12,965 nt of DNA from Pseudomonadota bacterium (GTDB taxonomy: Bacteria; Pseudomonadota; Alphaproteobacteria; Acetobacterales; Acetobacteraceae). Position 1 is the stretch's first letter. Every line of letters starts with the position of its first letter. The stretch covers positions 1 through 12,965 of the forward strand of contig JAKBCX010000004.1 of the NCBI GenBank assembly GCA_021807465.1, in the 5' to 3' direction. A program made the position numbers and the translations under genes. Below are positions 6,362 through 12,965 of this stretch, piece after piece. The notes under the pieces were generated by a model. It was not told the origin of the DNA. It was given only the letters and a program-made list of their open reading frames with translations, and searched no databases.

Positions 6362-8530
6362 ATGGAAGACCCGATGGCGGCAATCCGCGAGACATTTTTT
6401 CAGGAATGCGAAGAGCAGCTTGCGGAATTAGAGAGTGGCCTGATCGCCATGGAAAATGGTTCGGCCGAGGCGGAAACGGTAAATGCCGTATTCCGGGCCG
6501 TGCATTCCATGAAGGGCGGCGCGGGAATTTTCTCGCTCGACGCGTTGGTACGCTTTGCCCATGTATTTGAAACAGCCTTGGACAAAGTGCGTTCAGGTAC
6601 GTTGGCTGCGACACCCGCCGTGCTCAGCGTGTTCCTGCGCGCGGCCGATGTGCTTGCGGATTTAGTTCATGCAGCGCGCGAAAACGGAAAAGTTGACGAG
6701 GCTCGCACTGCAGCCATGGTAGCGGAGTTCGACCAGATTAACGAAGCCGGTGAGAGCAATGCTTCCGCTCCCAAGCCATCCGCCCCGACGGCCGGCTTGT
6801 TCGAAAGCGCTCCATCGCCAGATAATGAGACGCGGCGCTATTGGGAGATACGCTTCGTCCCGCACCTCGAGCTTTACGCCAAGGCCAATGAAACCGCGAT
6901 CCTGCTGCGTGAATTGCGCCGGCTGGGTGAGATTGAGGTGGGGCTAGATACGTCGCGTCTGCCTGAATTATCCGAGATGGACCCGGAAGGCGCTTATCTC
7001 TCCTGGCATATTAAACTTATGGCCGATTGCGATGAGGCGGCCATCCGGCATGTGTTCGAATTCGTCGAGGATGATTGCGAATTATTTATTACCCCCCCGG
7101 AAGAGGCTAAAGGCTTCGCTCCGGGTACGGTGATAACGGGTGATAATGGCTTCAAATTCGAATTTTTCCCGCCGCCCGAAATGAACGAGCTGGAGGCCGA
7201 AACTGTGGCGGAAACCGCGCCTGCCGCACCGCCGCCACGCGAATCTTCAGCGCCCGTAGTGAAGAGCCAGGCCGTAGAAGCGATTGCCGCCAAGGTCGAG
7301 AGCGCAGCCGCCGCACCCGTCACGATCCGCGTCGATCTCGACCGGGTGGACCGCATGATCGACCTCGTCGGCGAGCTTGTCATCAATGAAGCCATGCTCA
7401 GTCAGCGTGTGTTAGAGGCCGGAATTGCCCGTGCCTCGGGCGTGGCCATGGCGTTGGAGGAACTAGAACACCTCACGCGCGAAATCCAGGACAGTGTGAT
7501 GGCCATACGCGCCCAGCCTGTGCGGTCGGTATTCCAGCGCATGCCGCGCCTGGTGCGCGAGGTTGCGGCACAAACCGGCAAGCAGGTCCGGCTGCTGACA
7601 GAAGGCGAAGGAACCGAAGTTGACAAGACGGTTATCGAGCGGATTGCCGACCCGTTGACGCACATGATCCGCAACGCGATCGACCACGGTCTGGAAAGTA
7701 CAGAGAAACGCATACAGCTTGGCAAGCCGGCAGAAGGCACGGTGAAGCTCACTGCTTTGCATCGCTCAGGCCGTATCGTCCTCGAAGTCTCAGATGATGG
7801 CGGCGGAATTAATCGCGCGCGCGTCAAGCAGAAGGCGATCGAAAACGGTGTTGTCGCTCCAGATGCGCAGCTTACCGATGACGAGATCGATAACCTCATC
7901 TTCCTGCCGGGATTTTCTACTGCGGCAAAAATCTCGGATATATCTGGCCGCGGCGTCGGCATGGATGTCGTGCGTCAATCCGTGGTGGCCCTTGGCGGGC
8001 GTATTTCCATTTCCTCACGGCCCGGTCAGGGATCTACATTTACACTAAGCCTGCCGCTTACCCTCGCGGTGCTGGATGGCATGGTGGTTTCCGCGCGCGG
8101 CCACACCCTTATTATTCCGCTGGGGGCTATTGTGGAAACACTCAAACCCCGCGCCACGGATGTATTCCCCCTGGATCGTGACCTGAACGTGCTCGCCCTG
8201 CGCGGCGGCTATGTGCCGATGGTCGATGTCGCTGCTTCGCTTGGCTATTGCGACCAGTTTATCGAGCCGGAGCAGTCCGTGGCGTTGCTGGTGGAAGGCG
8301 AGGGCGGTATGCGCGCCGTGCTTCTGGTGGATGCCATTCACGGCCAGCGCCAAGTTGTTATCAAGAGTTTGGAAGCCAATTACCGTGCCGTCCCCGGTAT
8401 CGCCGCCGCCACGGTCATGGGCGATGGCCGGGTTGCACTGATCTTGGATGTGGATGCGGTCGTGCGCAATGCCCGCTCAGAGGCTGGAGGGCGCACGCCA
8501 GAACCTCTGGCGTTAGCCGAGGCCTCGTGA
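6362..8530 (+). CDS. cheA: Chemotaxis sensor histidine kinase CheA
   Basis: This 722-residue cytoplasmic kinase autophosphorylates in receptor arrays and passes phosphate to CheY and CheB. P1 (HPt) carries the phospho-histidine His48 in AVHSMKGG. A P2-like docking domain follows at about 160-245, then an Ala/Pro linker. P3 dimerisation starts near 320 (RVDLDRVDRMIDLVGELVINE). The P4 ATPase has the N box HMIRNAIDHG (434-443), G1 DDGGGI (478-483) and G2 GRGVGM (529-534). The P5 CheW-like domain fills the C-terminus. All catalytic motifs are intact. I prefer ATG 6362 because AGGAAGG (6346-6352, overlapping the cheY stop) is 9 bases upstream. ATG 6353 would touch that site directly and adds only three residues. 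Confidence 0.97.
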   Translation: MEDPMAAIRETFFQECEEQLAELESGLIAMENGSAEAETVNAVFRAVHSMKGGAGIFSLDALVRFAHVFETALDKVRSGTLAATPAVLSVFLRAADVLADLVHAARENGKVDEARTAAMVAEFDQINEAGESNASAPKPSAPTAGLFESAPSPDNETRRYWEIRFVPHLELYAKANETAILLRELRRLGEIEVGLDTSRLPELSEMDPEGAYLSWHIKLMADCDEAAIRHVFEFVEDDCELFITPPEEAKGFAPGTVITGDNGFKFEFFPPPEMNELEAETVAETAPAAPPPRESSAPVVKSQAVEAIAAKVESAAAAPVTIRVDLDRVDRMIDLVGELVINEAMLSQRVLEAGIARASGVAMALEELEHLTREIQDSVMAIRAQPVRSVFQRMPRLVREVAAQTGKQVRLLTEGEGTEVDKTVIERIADPLTHMIRNAIDHGLESTEKRIQLGKPAEGTVKLTALHRSGRIVLEVSDDGGGINRARVKQKAIENGVVAPDAQLTDDEIDNLIFLPGFSTAAKISDISGRGVGMDVVRQSVVALGGRISISSRPGQGSTFTLSLPLTLAVLDGMVVSARGHTLIIPLGAIVETLKPRATDVFPLDRDLNVLALRGGYVPMVDVAASLGYCDQFIEPEQSVALLVEGEGGMRAVLLVDAIHGQRQVVIKSLEANYRAVPGIAAATVMGDGRVALILDVDAVVRNARSEAGGRTPEPLALAEAS

Positions 8531-8572
8531 GGCATTGCTGCAGTGAACCGAGTGATTGAAGGAAAGACCGCA

Positions 8573-9034
8573 ATGAGCGTGACAATGCAAACCGATCCCG
8601 GCAATCGTGAACTTATCGCTTTCCGCGTGGGCCGGCAGGAATTTTGTATCAATGTTATGATGGTGCGCGAGATTCGTGGCTGGACAGCCGCCACCAGCCT
8701 GCCGCGCTCGCCGCGTTACATCCGTGGCGTTATCAATTTGCGTGGCGCCGTGCTGCCCATTGTCGATCTCGCGGTTCGCCTTGGCCTGCCTGCCACGGAG
8801 CCAACAGCCCGCAATGTCATCATCGTCGTGCAAATTGGCCAGCAGCAGGTTGGGCTTCTGGTGGATGCGGTGTCTGATATTCTCACGGCCAATAACATGA
8901 ATATCCAACCATCTCCCGACGTTTCGTCAGATCTGGTCAAAACCTTTGTGAAGGGGCTTCTCCCTGTGGATGGGCGCATGATTAGCCTGATTGCGCTGGA
9001 TAATGCCCTGCCGCGTGAGTTAGAGGCAGCATGA
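8573..9034 (+). CDS. cheW: Chemotaxis adaptor CheW (first copy)
   Basis: This 153-residue adaptor couples receptor tips to the P5 domain of CheA. Family signatures are VREIRGW near residue 31, [15 protein letters not shown] in the middle and [10 protein letters not shown] later, followed by the receptor-binding region. The length is normal. ATG 8573 has AAGGA 9 bases upstream; a GTG at 8543 would add ten residues without support. It lies 42 bases after cheA, and its stop overlaps the cheR start (ATGA), as in the usual alphaproteobacterial order cheA-cheW-cheR. A second, diverged cheW closes the cluster at 12073. Confidence 0.95.
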   Translation: MSVTMQTDPGNRELIAFRVGRQEFCINVMMVREIRGWTAATSLPRSPRYIRGVINLRGAVLPIVDLAVRLGLPATEPTARNVIIVVQIGQQQVGLLVDAVSDILTANNMNIQPSPDVSSDLVKTFVKGLLPVDGRMISLIALDNALPRELEAA

Positions 9035-9912
9035 TCGCGGGCAGCGCCACAAAGCCAGTACAAATAGTAGATAATGCGGAATTCGCCTTTACAGCCGGAG
9101 ACCTTGATACAATCGTACGCATTATGATGACTGAAACCGGCATCTCGCTTAATGGCGCAAAGGCCAATCTCATCTATTCGCGCTTGGCCAAGCATATAAG
9201 GCGGCTTGATTTTCGTAGTTTTGAGCAATATTGCGCGCTGATACAAAGCCCGGAAGGCAAGCATGAGCGCCACGAGATGATTGCGGCGCTAACCACCAAT
9301 GTCACGCGCTTTTTTCGCGAACCGCATCATTTTGAACATATGCGGGAGAAGATTCTGCCTGGTCTAATTGCGCGCGCAAAGGCGGGTGAGCGTATCCGTT
9401 TGTGGTCGTCCGCCGCCTCTACGGGACAGGAAGCCTACTCCATGGCGCTCACATTACTCGCGGCTATGCCGGATGCTCCCCGTTACGACATACGCATCCT
9501 TGCTACCGATATTGATACACATGTGCTGAAAACGGCGGAGCAGGGCTGCTACGAAGAATCGCAGCTTGAACCCGTGCCGGCAGCCTTGCGTAAAGCCTGG
9601 TTCACTCCAGCGGGCAAGGGCATGGTGCAGGCCAATAGCACACTGCGCAGCCTTGTATCTTTCAAGCGTCTCAATCTTATCGGCGAATGGCCGATGCGCG
9701 GTAGATTCCAGATTATTTTTTGCCGCAATGTGGTTATATATTTTGAATTAACAACACAAGAGAAAATCTGGACACGCATGATACCGCTGCTCGACGAGGG
9801 CGGCGCGCTCTATATTGGTCATTCAGAACGTATTACCGGCCCCGCAGAGCAGCTTTTACGCAATGACGGTATCACAATCTACCACAAAGCCGGCCGGGGA
9901 GGTACAAAATGA
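9031..9912 (+). CDS. cheR: Chemotaxis protein methyltransferase CheR
   Basis: This 293-residue SAM-dependent enzyme methylates receptor glutamates, raising kinase output during adaptation. The N-terminal helical domain ends with [12 protein letters not shown] (about 90-101), which holds a conserved catalytic-region Arg. The SAM-binding motif [17 protein letters not shown] begins at residue 124; the usual Cys of the A-C-S-T-G motif is Ala. FCRNVVIYF at about 230-238 is the family's later signature. ATGA overlaps occur at both ends, with cheW1 and with cheB, so it is likely produced in fixed ratio with them. The partner MCP in this cluster carries a C-terminal DWNEF tether that CheR could dock on. 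Confidence 0.96.
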   Translation: MIAGSATKPVQIVDNAEFAFTAGDLDTIVRIMMTETGISLNGAKANLIYSRLAKHIRRLDFRSFEQYCALIQSPEGKHERHEMIAALTTNVTRFFREPHHFEHMREKILPGLIARAKAGERIRLWSSAASTGQEAYSMALTLLAAMPDAPRYDIRILATDIDTHVLKTAEQGCYEESQLEPVPAALRKAWFTPAGKGMVQANSTLRSLVSFKRLNLIGEWPMRGRFQIIFCRNVVIYFELTTQEKIWTRMIPLLDEGGALYIGHSERITGPAEQLLRNDGITIYHKAGRGGTK

Positions 9913-10940
9913 CTGTTCGCGTAATTGTGGTGGATGATTCAGCAACTATGCGCGGCCTCATCAGCGTAACCTTGCGCACCGACCCGGAGATCGAGGTGGT
10001 GGGGCAGGCTGCCGACCCGCATGAGGCACGCCAACTCATCAAACGGCTTGCTCCCGATGTTATCACGCTGGATATTGAAATGCCCAATATGGACGGGCTT
10101 TCCTTTCTCGACAAAATCATGCGCCTGCGCCCCACCCCGGTTATCATGATCTCCACCCTCACACAGGCTGGCGCCGAGATTAATTTGCGCGCACTGGAGA
10201 TTGGCGCGTTCGACTGCGTGGCAAAGCCGTCCTCTTATGCGCCTGATAGTTTCGACACTCTGACAGAAAAGGTAAAAGCAGCCGCGCGTTCGCGCCGTAA
10301 GCCGCGCCAAGCATTAAGCGTGCCCTTGCACATGAGCGGCGGTTACACACCCGATGGCCGGATCGTTGCTATAGGCTCCTCCACTGGCGGGGTAGAGGCT
10401 CTTATCACAATCCTCTCTAAATTTCCGCCAAACTGCCCCCCTACCATTATCAGCCAGCACATGCCGCCCTCTTTTACCAAAAGCTTTTCTGAACGGCTGA
10501 ATAAATTATGCCCGCCAGAAGTGAGTGAAGCGCAAGAAGGCGACAGGTTACGCTCCGGCCGCGTGCTGCTTTGCCCGGGAGATGCGCATCTGGAGTTATT
10601 AGGGCGCCATAATCCCACTGTGCGCCTTAGTAAGGCTGAGCGGGTGAATGGTCATCGCCCCTCTGTCGATGTCATGTTTCAATCCGTGCTTCAAACCGCT
10701 GGTAGAAATTGCATTGGTGTCATTCTCACGGGGTTGGGGTGTGATGGCGCAGAAGGGCTGTTGGCTTTGCGCCGGGCGGGTGCAGAAACAATAGGCCAGG
10801 ACGAGGCAAGCAGTGTGGTATACGGCATGCCGCGTGCCGCCTACGAGCTTGGCGCCGTATGGAAGCAACTTCCACTCGAAAAAATCGCCGATAATATCGT
10901 CAATATGTCAAATTCATACCGTAAGGAACCTGCGGTATGA
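9909..10940 (+). CDS. cheB: Chemotaxis response regulator and protein-glutamate methylesterase CheB
   Basis: This 343-residue protein removes methyl groups from receptors, and also deamidates them, when phosphorylated by CheA. The N-terminal receiver has Asp9-Asp10, phospho-Asp55 (TLDIEMP) and Lys106. After a short basic linker (about 109-150) comes the esterase domain. Its catalytic triad is Ser158 (GSSTGG), His184 (QHMP) and Asp279 (GLGCDG, where GMGxDG is more usual). Spacing between the triad residues matches the enterobacterial enzyme. All catalytic residues are present. It overlaps cheR upstream and cheD downstream by ATGA. In rhizobial operons a second cheY sits between cheB and cheD; here the two genes overlap, leaving no room for one. 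Confidence 0.97.
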   Translation: MTVRVIVVDDSATMRGLISVTLRTDPEIEVVGQAADPHEARQLIKRLAPDVITLDIEMPNMDGLSFLDKIMRLRPTPVIMISTLTQAGAEINLRALEIGAFDCVAKPSSYAPDSFDTLTEKVKAAARSRRKPRQALSVPLHMSGGYTPDGRIVAIGSSTGGVEALITILSKFPPNCPPTIISQHMPPSFTKSFSERLNKLCPPEVSEAQEGDRLRSGRVLLCPGDAHLELLGRHNPTVRLSKAERVNGHRPSVDVMFQSVLQTAGRNCIGVILTGLGCDGAEGLLALRRAGAETIGQDEASSVVYGMPRAAYELGAVWKQLPLEKIADNIVNMSNSYRKEPAV

Positions 10941-11521
10941 CAGTTTCCACCAGCCTGCATGCTGTCACGCAGCTTCAAACACATGAGCGCAAAATCAACA
11001 TTGTGCAAGGCGAGCAGCATGTCGATAACGACCCTAATGTTGTGCTGACGACCATCCTTGGCTCCTGTATCGCCGCCTGTATATGGGATGGCGTGGCGGG
11101 AGTAGGTGGGATGAACCATTTTCTGTTGCCTGGGGATGGTAAACACCGCCAGCCCGGCGGCGATGCAATGCGTTTTGGCGTGCATGCGATGGAACTTTTG
11201 GTAAATGCGCTGTTGCAGCGCGGAGCAATAAAAAACCGGATGCGCGCTAAGTTGTTCGGCGGTGCCCGCATGATCAAAGGCCTCACCGATATTGGAGAGC
11301 TGAATGCCAGTTTTGCGGAGCGCTTTCTTGCGGCGGAGGGCATAACCCTGGCCGGCGGTTCATTGCGTGGCGAGCAGGGGCGCCGCATCCAGTTCTGGCC
11401 TGTATCCGGGCGTGCCAGGCAAGTGCTTATGCCTAACGAGACGGAATCGATCCTCAACCTGGAACAAACCAGACCATCTCTGAAACCATTGGCGGAAACC
11501 GGCGCCTTGGAATTGTTCTAG
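10937..11521 (+). CDS. cheD: Chemoreceptor glutamine deamidase CheD
   Basis: This 194-residue enzyme deamidates specific receptor glutamines to glutamates, creating methylation sites. The cysteine-hydrolase triad is Thr38, Cys44 (TILGSC) and His61 (GGMNHFLLP), with the same spacing as Thr21/Cys27/His44 of the Thermotoga enzyme. KLFGGARM later in the protein is another family signature. The start overlaps the cheB stop (ATGA). The C-terminus extends beyond the catalytic domain and ends ETGALELF. This tail is nearly the same as the end of the next protein (ESGELELF), which hints at a shared binding partner. Confidence 0.95.
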   Translation: MTVSTSLHAVTQLQTHERKINIVQGEQHVDNDPNVVLTTILGSCIAACIWDGVAGVGGMNHFLLPGDGKHRQPGGDAMRFGVHAMELLVNALLQRGAIKNRMRAKLFGGARMIKGLTDIGELNASFAERFLAAEGITLAGGSLRGEQGRRIQFWPVSGRARQVLMPNETESILNLEQTRPSLKPLAETGALELF

Positions 11522-11619
11522 TTTTTTGTTCTGCGTTAACCGGTGTGCCGCATAATGGTCTTGAACCGGGCCGGCCGCCGGCAAAACCGCTACCATCACC
11601 GTTAAGCAGGAGAGATAGG

Positions 11620-11997
11620 ATGAGCGACGGCTGCTCTGACGAGGATGAACGGCATCACGCCCCGTTATGTTCAATATTGCAATCTTTGGGCGAAGAGTTT
11701 TTCGAGCTTGGCCGTTTTACGGAGAGCTTTCAATCGAACCTAAGCCCGGCTCTATTGCAGGTGGCGGGCAATACGCAATGCCATCGCGACGTTCAATCGC
11801 TAGATCTTCTGGCCCAGCGCCTCAACGCCTTGTCGCATTACGTTCTCACCATTGGCCGGCTTCTCCCGCCCGATTGGTATGTAAATTCCCACCACGCTCT
11901 AAAAAACATAACCTTGTCGGACTTAAAATACCGCTTGAAAGGCGCCCCCGTGCCGGAAAATCTGGATCGTGAATCTGGTGAACTGGAATTGTTTTGA
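11620..11997 (+). CDS. cheT: Small chemotaxis protein, CheT/CheZ-like candidate CheY phosphatase
   Basis: This 125-residue, mostly helical protein has no signal peptide or membrane segment. It sits where cheT is found in rhizobial che operons, directly after cheD. A helix at about 55-78 contains SLDLLAQRL, giving Asp62-x-x-x-Gln66. That is the spacing of the catalytic Asp/Gln motif of the CheY phosphatase CheZ (QDLTGQ), and I recall the same motif being described for CheT of Sinorhizobium meliloti. After a probably flexible segment (about 107-117), the acidic tail ESGELELF ends in Phe, as CheZ ends in an acidic CheY-binding peptide. I infer that it removes phosphate from CheY. A CheR- or CheD-binding role is the alternative. 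The start at 11620 has AGGAGA (11608-11613) 6 bases upstream; an in-frame upstream start at 11545 would add 25 proline-rich residues without support. The gaps are 98 bases to cheD and 75 bases to cheW2. Confidence 0.7.
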   Translation: MSDGCSDEDERHHAPLCSILQSLGEEFFELGRFTESFQSNLSPALLQVAGNTQCHRDVQSLDLLAQRLNALSHYVLTIGRLLPPDWYVNSHHALKNITLSDLKYRLKGAPVPENLDRESGELELF

Positions 11998-12026
11998 AGC
12001 CCGATACGGCAACATCATCTATTAAC

Positions 12027-12067
12027 AAATGTGCCTTAGCCTGCGGGTCGCGGCGCATTTAGGAGGT
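12027..12067 (+). promoter_or_regulatory. Stem-loop abutting the strong ribosome binding site of cheW2
   Basis: Arms AAATGTGCC (12027-12035) and GGCGCATTT (12052-12060) pair over 9 positions with one G-U pair, around a 16-base loop. The AGGAGGT ribosome binding site (12061-12067) starts on the next base and is 5 bases from the ATG at 12073. A hairpin this close could stabilise the 5' end of the transcript or modulate ribosome access. Folding was judged by eye. Confidence 0.4.
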
Positions 12068-12072
12068 GCAGC

Positions 12073-12561
12073 ATGAATATAACCGCACAGCGCAAAAGCA
12101 CACATGGCGAACAGCGCATAGAACTTCTATCTGTCCGCATCGGCGCACAGGAATTCGCAATGGACATACGCTCCATCCGCGAAATCCGTGGCTGGATTGC
12201 CTCCACCCACCTGCCTCATGCCCCCGCTTTTATTAAGGGCATGATTAATTTACGCGGCACGGTGCTCGTTGTTATCGACCTCGCCCAGCGCCTGGGCCTG
12301 CCGCCGGTAGAGCCAAGCCCCGCCTCTGTGGTTGTGGTGGTGGAAGATGGAGACAAAGCCGCCGGCCTGCTGGTCGATGCGGTGTGCGACATCATTACCG
12401 TAACCGATGATATGCGTCAGCCCACGCCGGAAACCGGCACCGCCACACCACGTGAATATGTCGAAGGGCTAATCATGATGGAAAACCGCATCATCAGTAT
12501 CATCGCCATCCCCACCCTCATGCCCGATGCCGCAGTGCAGGCATTGCTTGAGGCCGCTTAA
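12073..12561 (+). CDS. cheW: Chemotaxis adaptor CheW (second copy)
   Basis: This 162-residue CheW-domain protein is a paralogue of the one at 8573. Shared blocks are IREIRGW, GMINLRGTVLVVIDLAQRLGLPP and GLLVDAVCDII. The N-terminus is longer by about eight residues, and the region near residues 110-135 (MRQPTPETGTATPREYVEG) differs, which could change receptor preference. It is expected to bridge receptors and CheA as the first copy does. The start is fixed by a strong AGGAGGT. It lies 75 bases after the CheT-like gene and is the last recognisable che gene in the window. It could be transcribed with the operon or from its own promoter. Confidence 0.93.
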   Translation: MNITAQRKSTHGEQRIELLSVRIGAQEFAMDIRSIREIRGWIASTHLPHAPAFIKGMINLRGTVLVVIDLAQRLGLPPVEPSPASVVVVVEDGDKAAGLLVDAVCDIITVTDDMRQPTPETGTATPREYVEGLIMMENRIISIIAIPTLMPDAAVQALLEAA

Positions 12562-12594
12562 ATTTATATTGGGCGGTAACCGAAATTAATCTCT

Positions 12595-12625
12595 TGCAAA
12601 CATCCGAGCGCTAAACTGCAAACAT
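12595..12625. repeat. 9-bp direct repeat spaced 22 bp, upstream of the methyltransferase
   Basis: TGCAAACAT occurs at 12595-12603 and again at 12617-12625, with starts exactly 22 bp apart, about two helical turns. The pair lies in the 80-base gap between cheW2 and the methyltransferase start, ending 16 bases before the ATG. Same-face direct repeats of this kind can be binding sites for a regulator. No matched -35/-10 pair is clear. Confidence 0.4.
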
Positions 12626-12641
12626 AATAGCAGAGAGCGCC

Positions 12642-12965
12642 ATGGAAGACGGTTACTATTCACGTGTTGCTTACCCGGCGGAATTCCAAAGGCAATGCAC
12701 ACCGGTCTGGCTCAATCTCGCCAGTCTGCTTAACGGTTATCGTCCCCGGCCGCTGGATCAACCATTCCGATGGTGCGACATCGGGTGCGGCCAGGGCCTA
12801 ACCGCGCTAGGCGTGGCGGCGCTTTATCCGCATGCTGAAATTTTTGGCTTCGATTTCAACCCATCCCATATCGAAAATGCGGCAAGGCTGGCATCGGAAG
12901 CGGGCCTAGGCAACGCGCTCTTCTCCGATTCCAGCTTTGAGGGTTTGGCGAATGCTCCCCAGGGC
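12642..12965 (+). CDS. Class I SAM-dependent methyltransferase, N-terminal part, cut by window end
   Basis: An open frame of 108 codons runs from ATG 12642 to the window edge without a stop. It has the Rossmann SAM-binding motif I, WCDIGCGQGLTALGVAAL, at about residues 46-63. The acidic end of strand 2 follows (FGFDFNPSHIENA), where the Asp would contact the ribose of SAM. The combination of an N-terminal YYSRVAYPAEFQ segment, GCGQG and DFNPSHI resembles the methyltransferases that carry a 'methyltransferase regulatory domain', but that domain would lie outside the window. The substrate is unknown. The ribosome binding site is weak (AGAGAG, 4 bases upstream). It follows cheW2 by 80 bases, so a link to motility or cell-surface modification is possible but unproven. 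Confidence 0.8.
   Translation, partial: MEDGYYSRVAYPAEFQRQCTPVWLNLASLLNGYRPRPLDQPFRWCDIGCGQGLTALGVAALYPHAEIFGFDFNPSHIENAARLASEAGLGNALFSDSSFEGLANAPQG

Noticed and set aside
11522..11530. T-run directly after the cheD stop as an intrinsic terminator
   Set aside because: No GC-rich stem precedes the T-run, and more che genes follow.
12572..12582. CGGTAACCG palindrome after cheW2 as a terminator
   Set aside because: The arms are four bases around a single central base, which cannot form a stable hairpin, and no T-run follows.
12594..12628. TTGCAA / CATAAT as a promoter for the methyltransferase
   Set aside because: The spacer would be 23 bases, too long for a normal housekeeping promoter.

Overview
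The window looks like chromosomal DNA from a flagellated alphaproteobacterium. The first gene encodes MipZ, the division-site ATPase characteristic of Alphaproteobacteria. The main cluster has the gene order of the alphaproteobacterial che operon (receptor, STAS/CheS-type protein, CheY, CheA, CheW, CheR, CheB, CheD, CheT position). Codon use is fairly GC-rich. The receptor and CheW sequences remind me of Rhodospirillales/Acetobacteraceae, but that finer placement is only an impression. All genes lie on the + strand. There are no RNA genes, insertion sequences or CRISPR arrays, and no gap between genes exceeds 300 bases.

Region 1 (1-3485) carries three genes that are not obviously connected: mipZ (122-967), a DHA2-type drug:H+ antiporter (1173-2720), and the siroheme/cobalamin enzyme uroporphyrinogen-III C-methyltransferase (2766-3485). 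The gap after mipZ is AT-rich. It contains a perfect CtrA-type box (TTAA-N7-TTAA) and a 16-bp tandem duplication just ahead of the transporter start.

Region 2 (3687-12561) is a chemotaxis cluster: transmembrane MCP, cheS-like STAS protein, cheY, cheA, cheW1, cheR, cheB, cheD, a small CheT/CheZ-like protein and cheW2. Four ATGA stop/start overlaps (cheS/cheY, cheW1/cheR, cheR/cheB, cheB/cheD) indicate translational coupling. The MCP senses ligand and, through CheW, controls CheA, which phosphorylates CheY and CheB. CheR and CheB methylate and demethylate the receptor, and CheD deamidates it. The MCP ends in a WxxF tether suited to CheR/CheB docking. The CheS-like and CheT-like proteins are candidates for ending the signal by removing CheY phosphate.

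The most interesting item is the 125-residue protein at 11620-11997. It occupies the cheT position after cheD and has a D-x-x-x-Q helix motif like the catalytic motif of CheZ. It also ends in an acidic tail with a terminal Phe that is almost identical to the tail of CheD. The cheY2 gene expected between cheB and cheD is absent.

Region 3 (12642-end) is the 5' part of a SAM-dependent methyltransferase cut off by the window edge. A 9-bp direct repeat with 22-bp spacing lies upstream of it.
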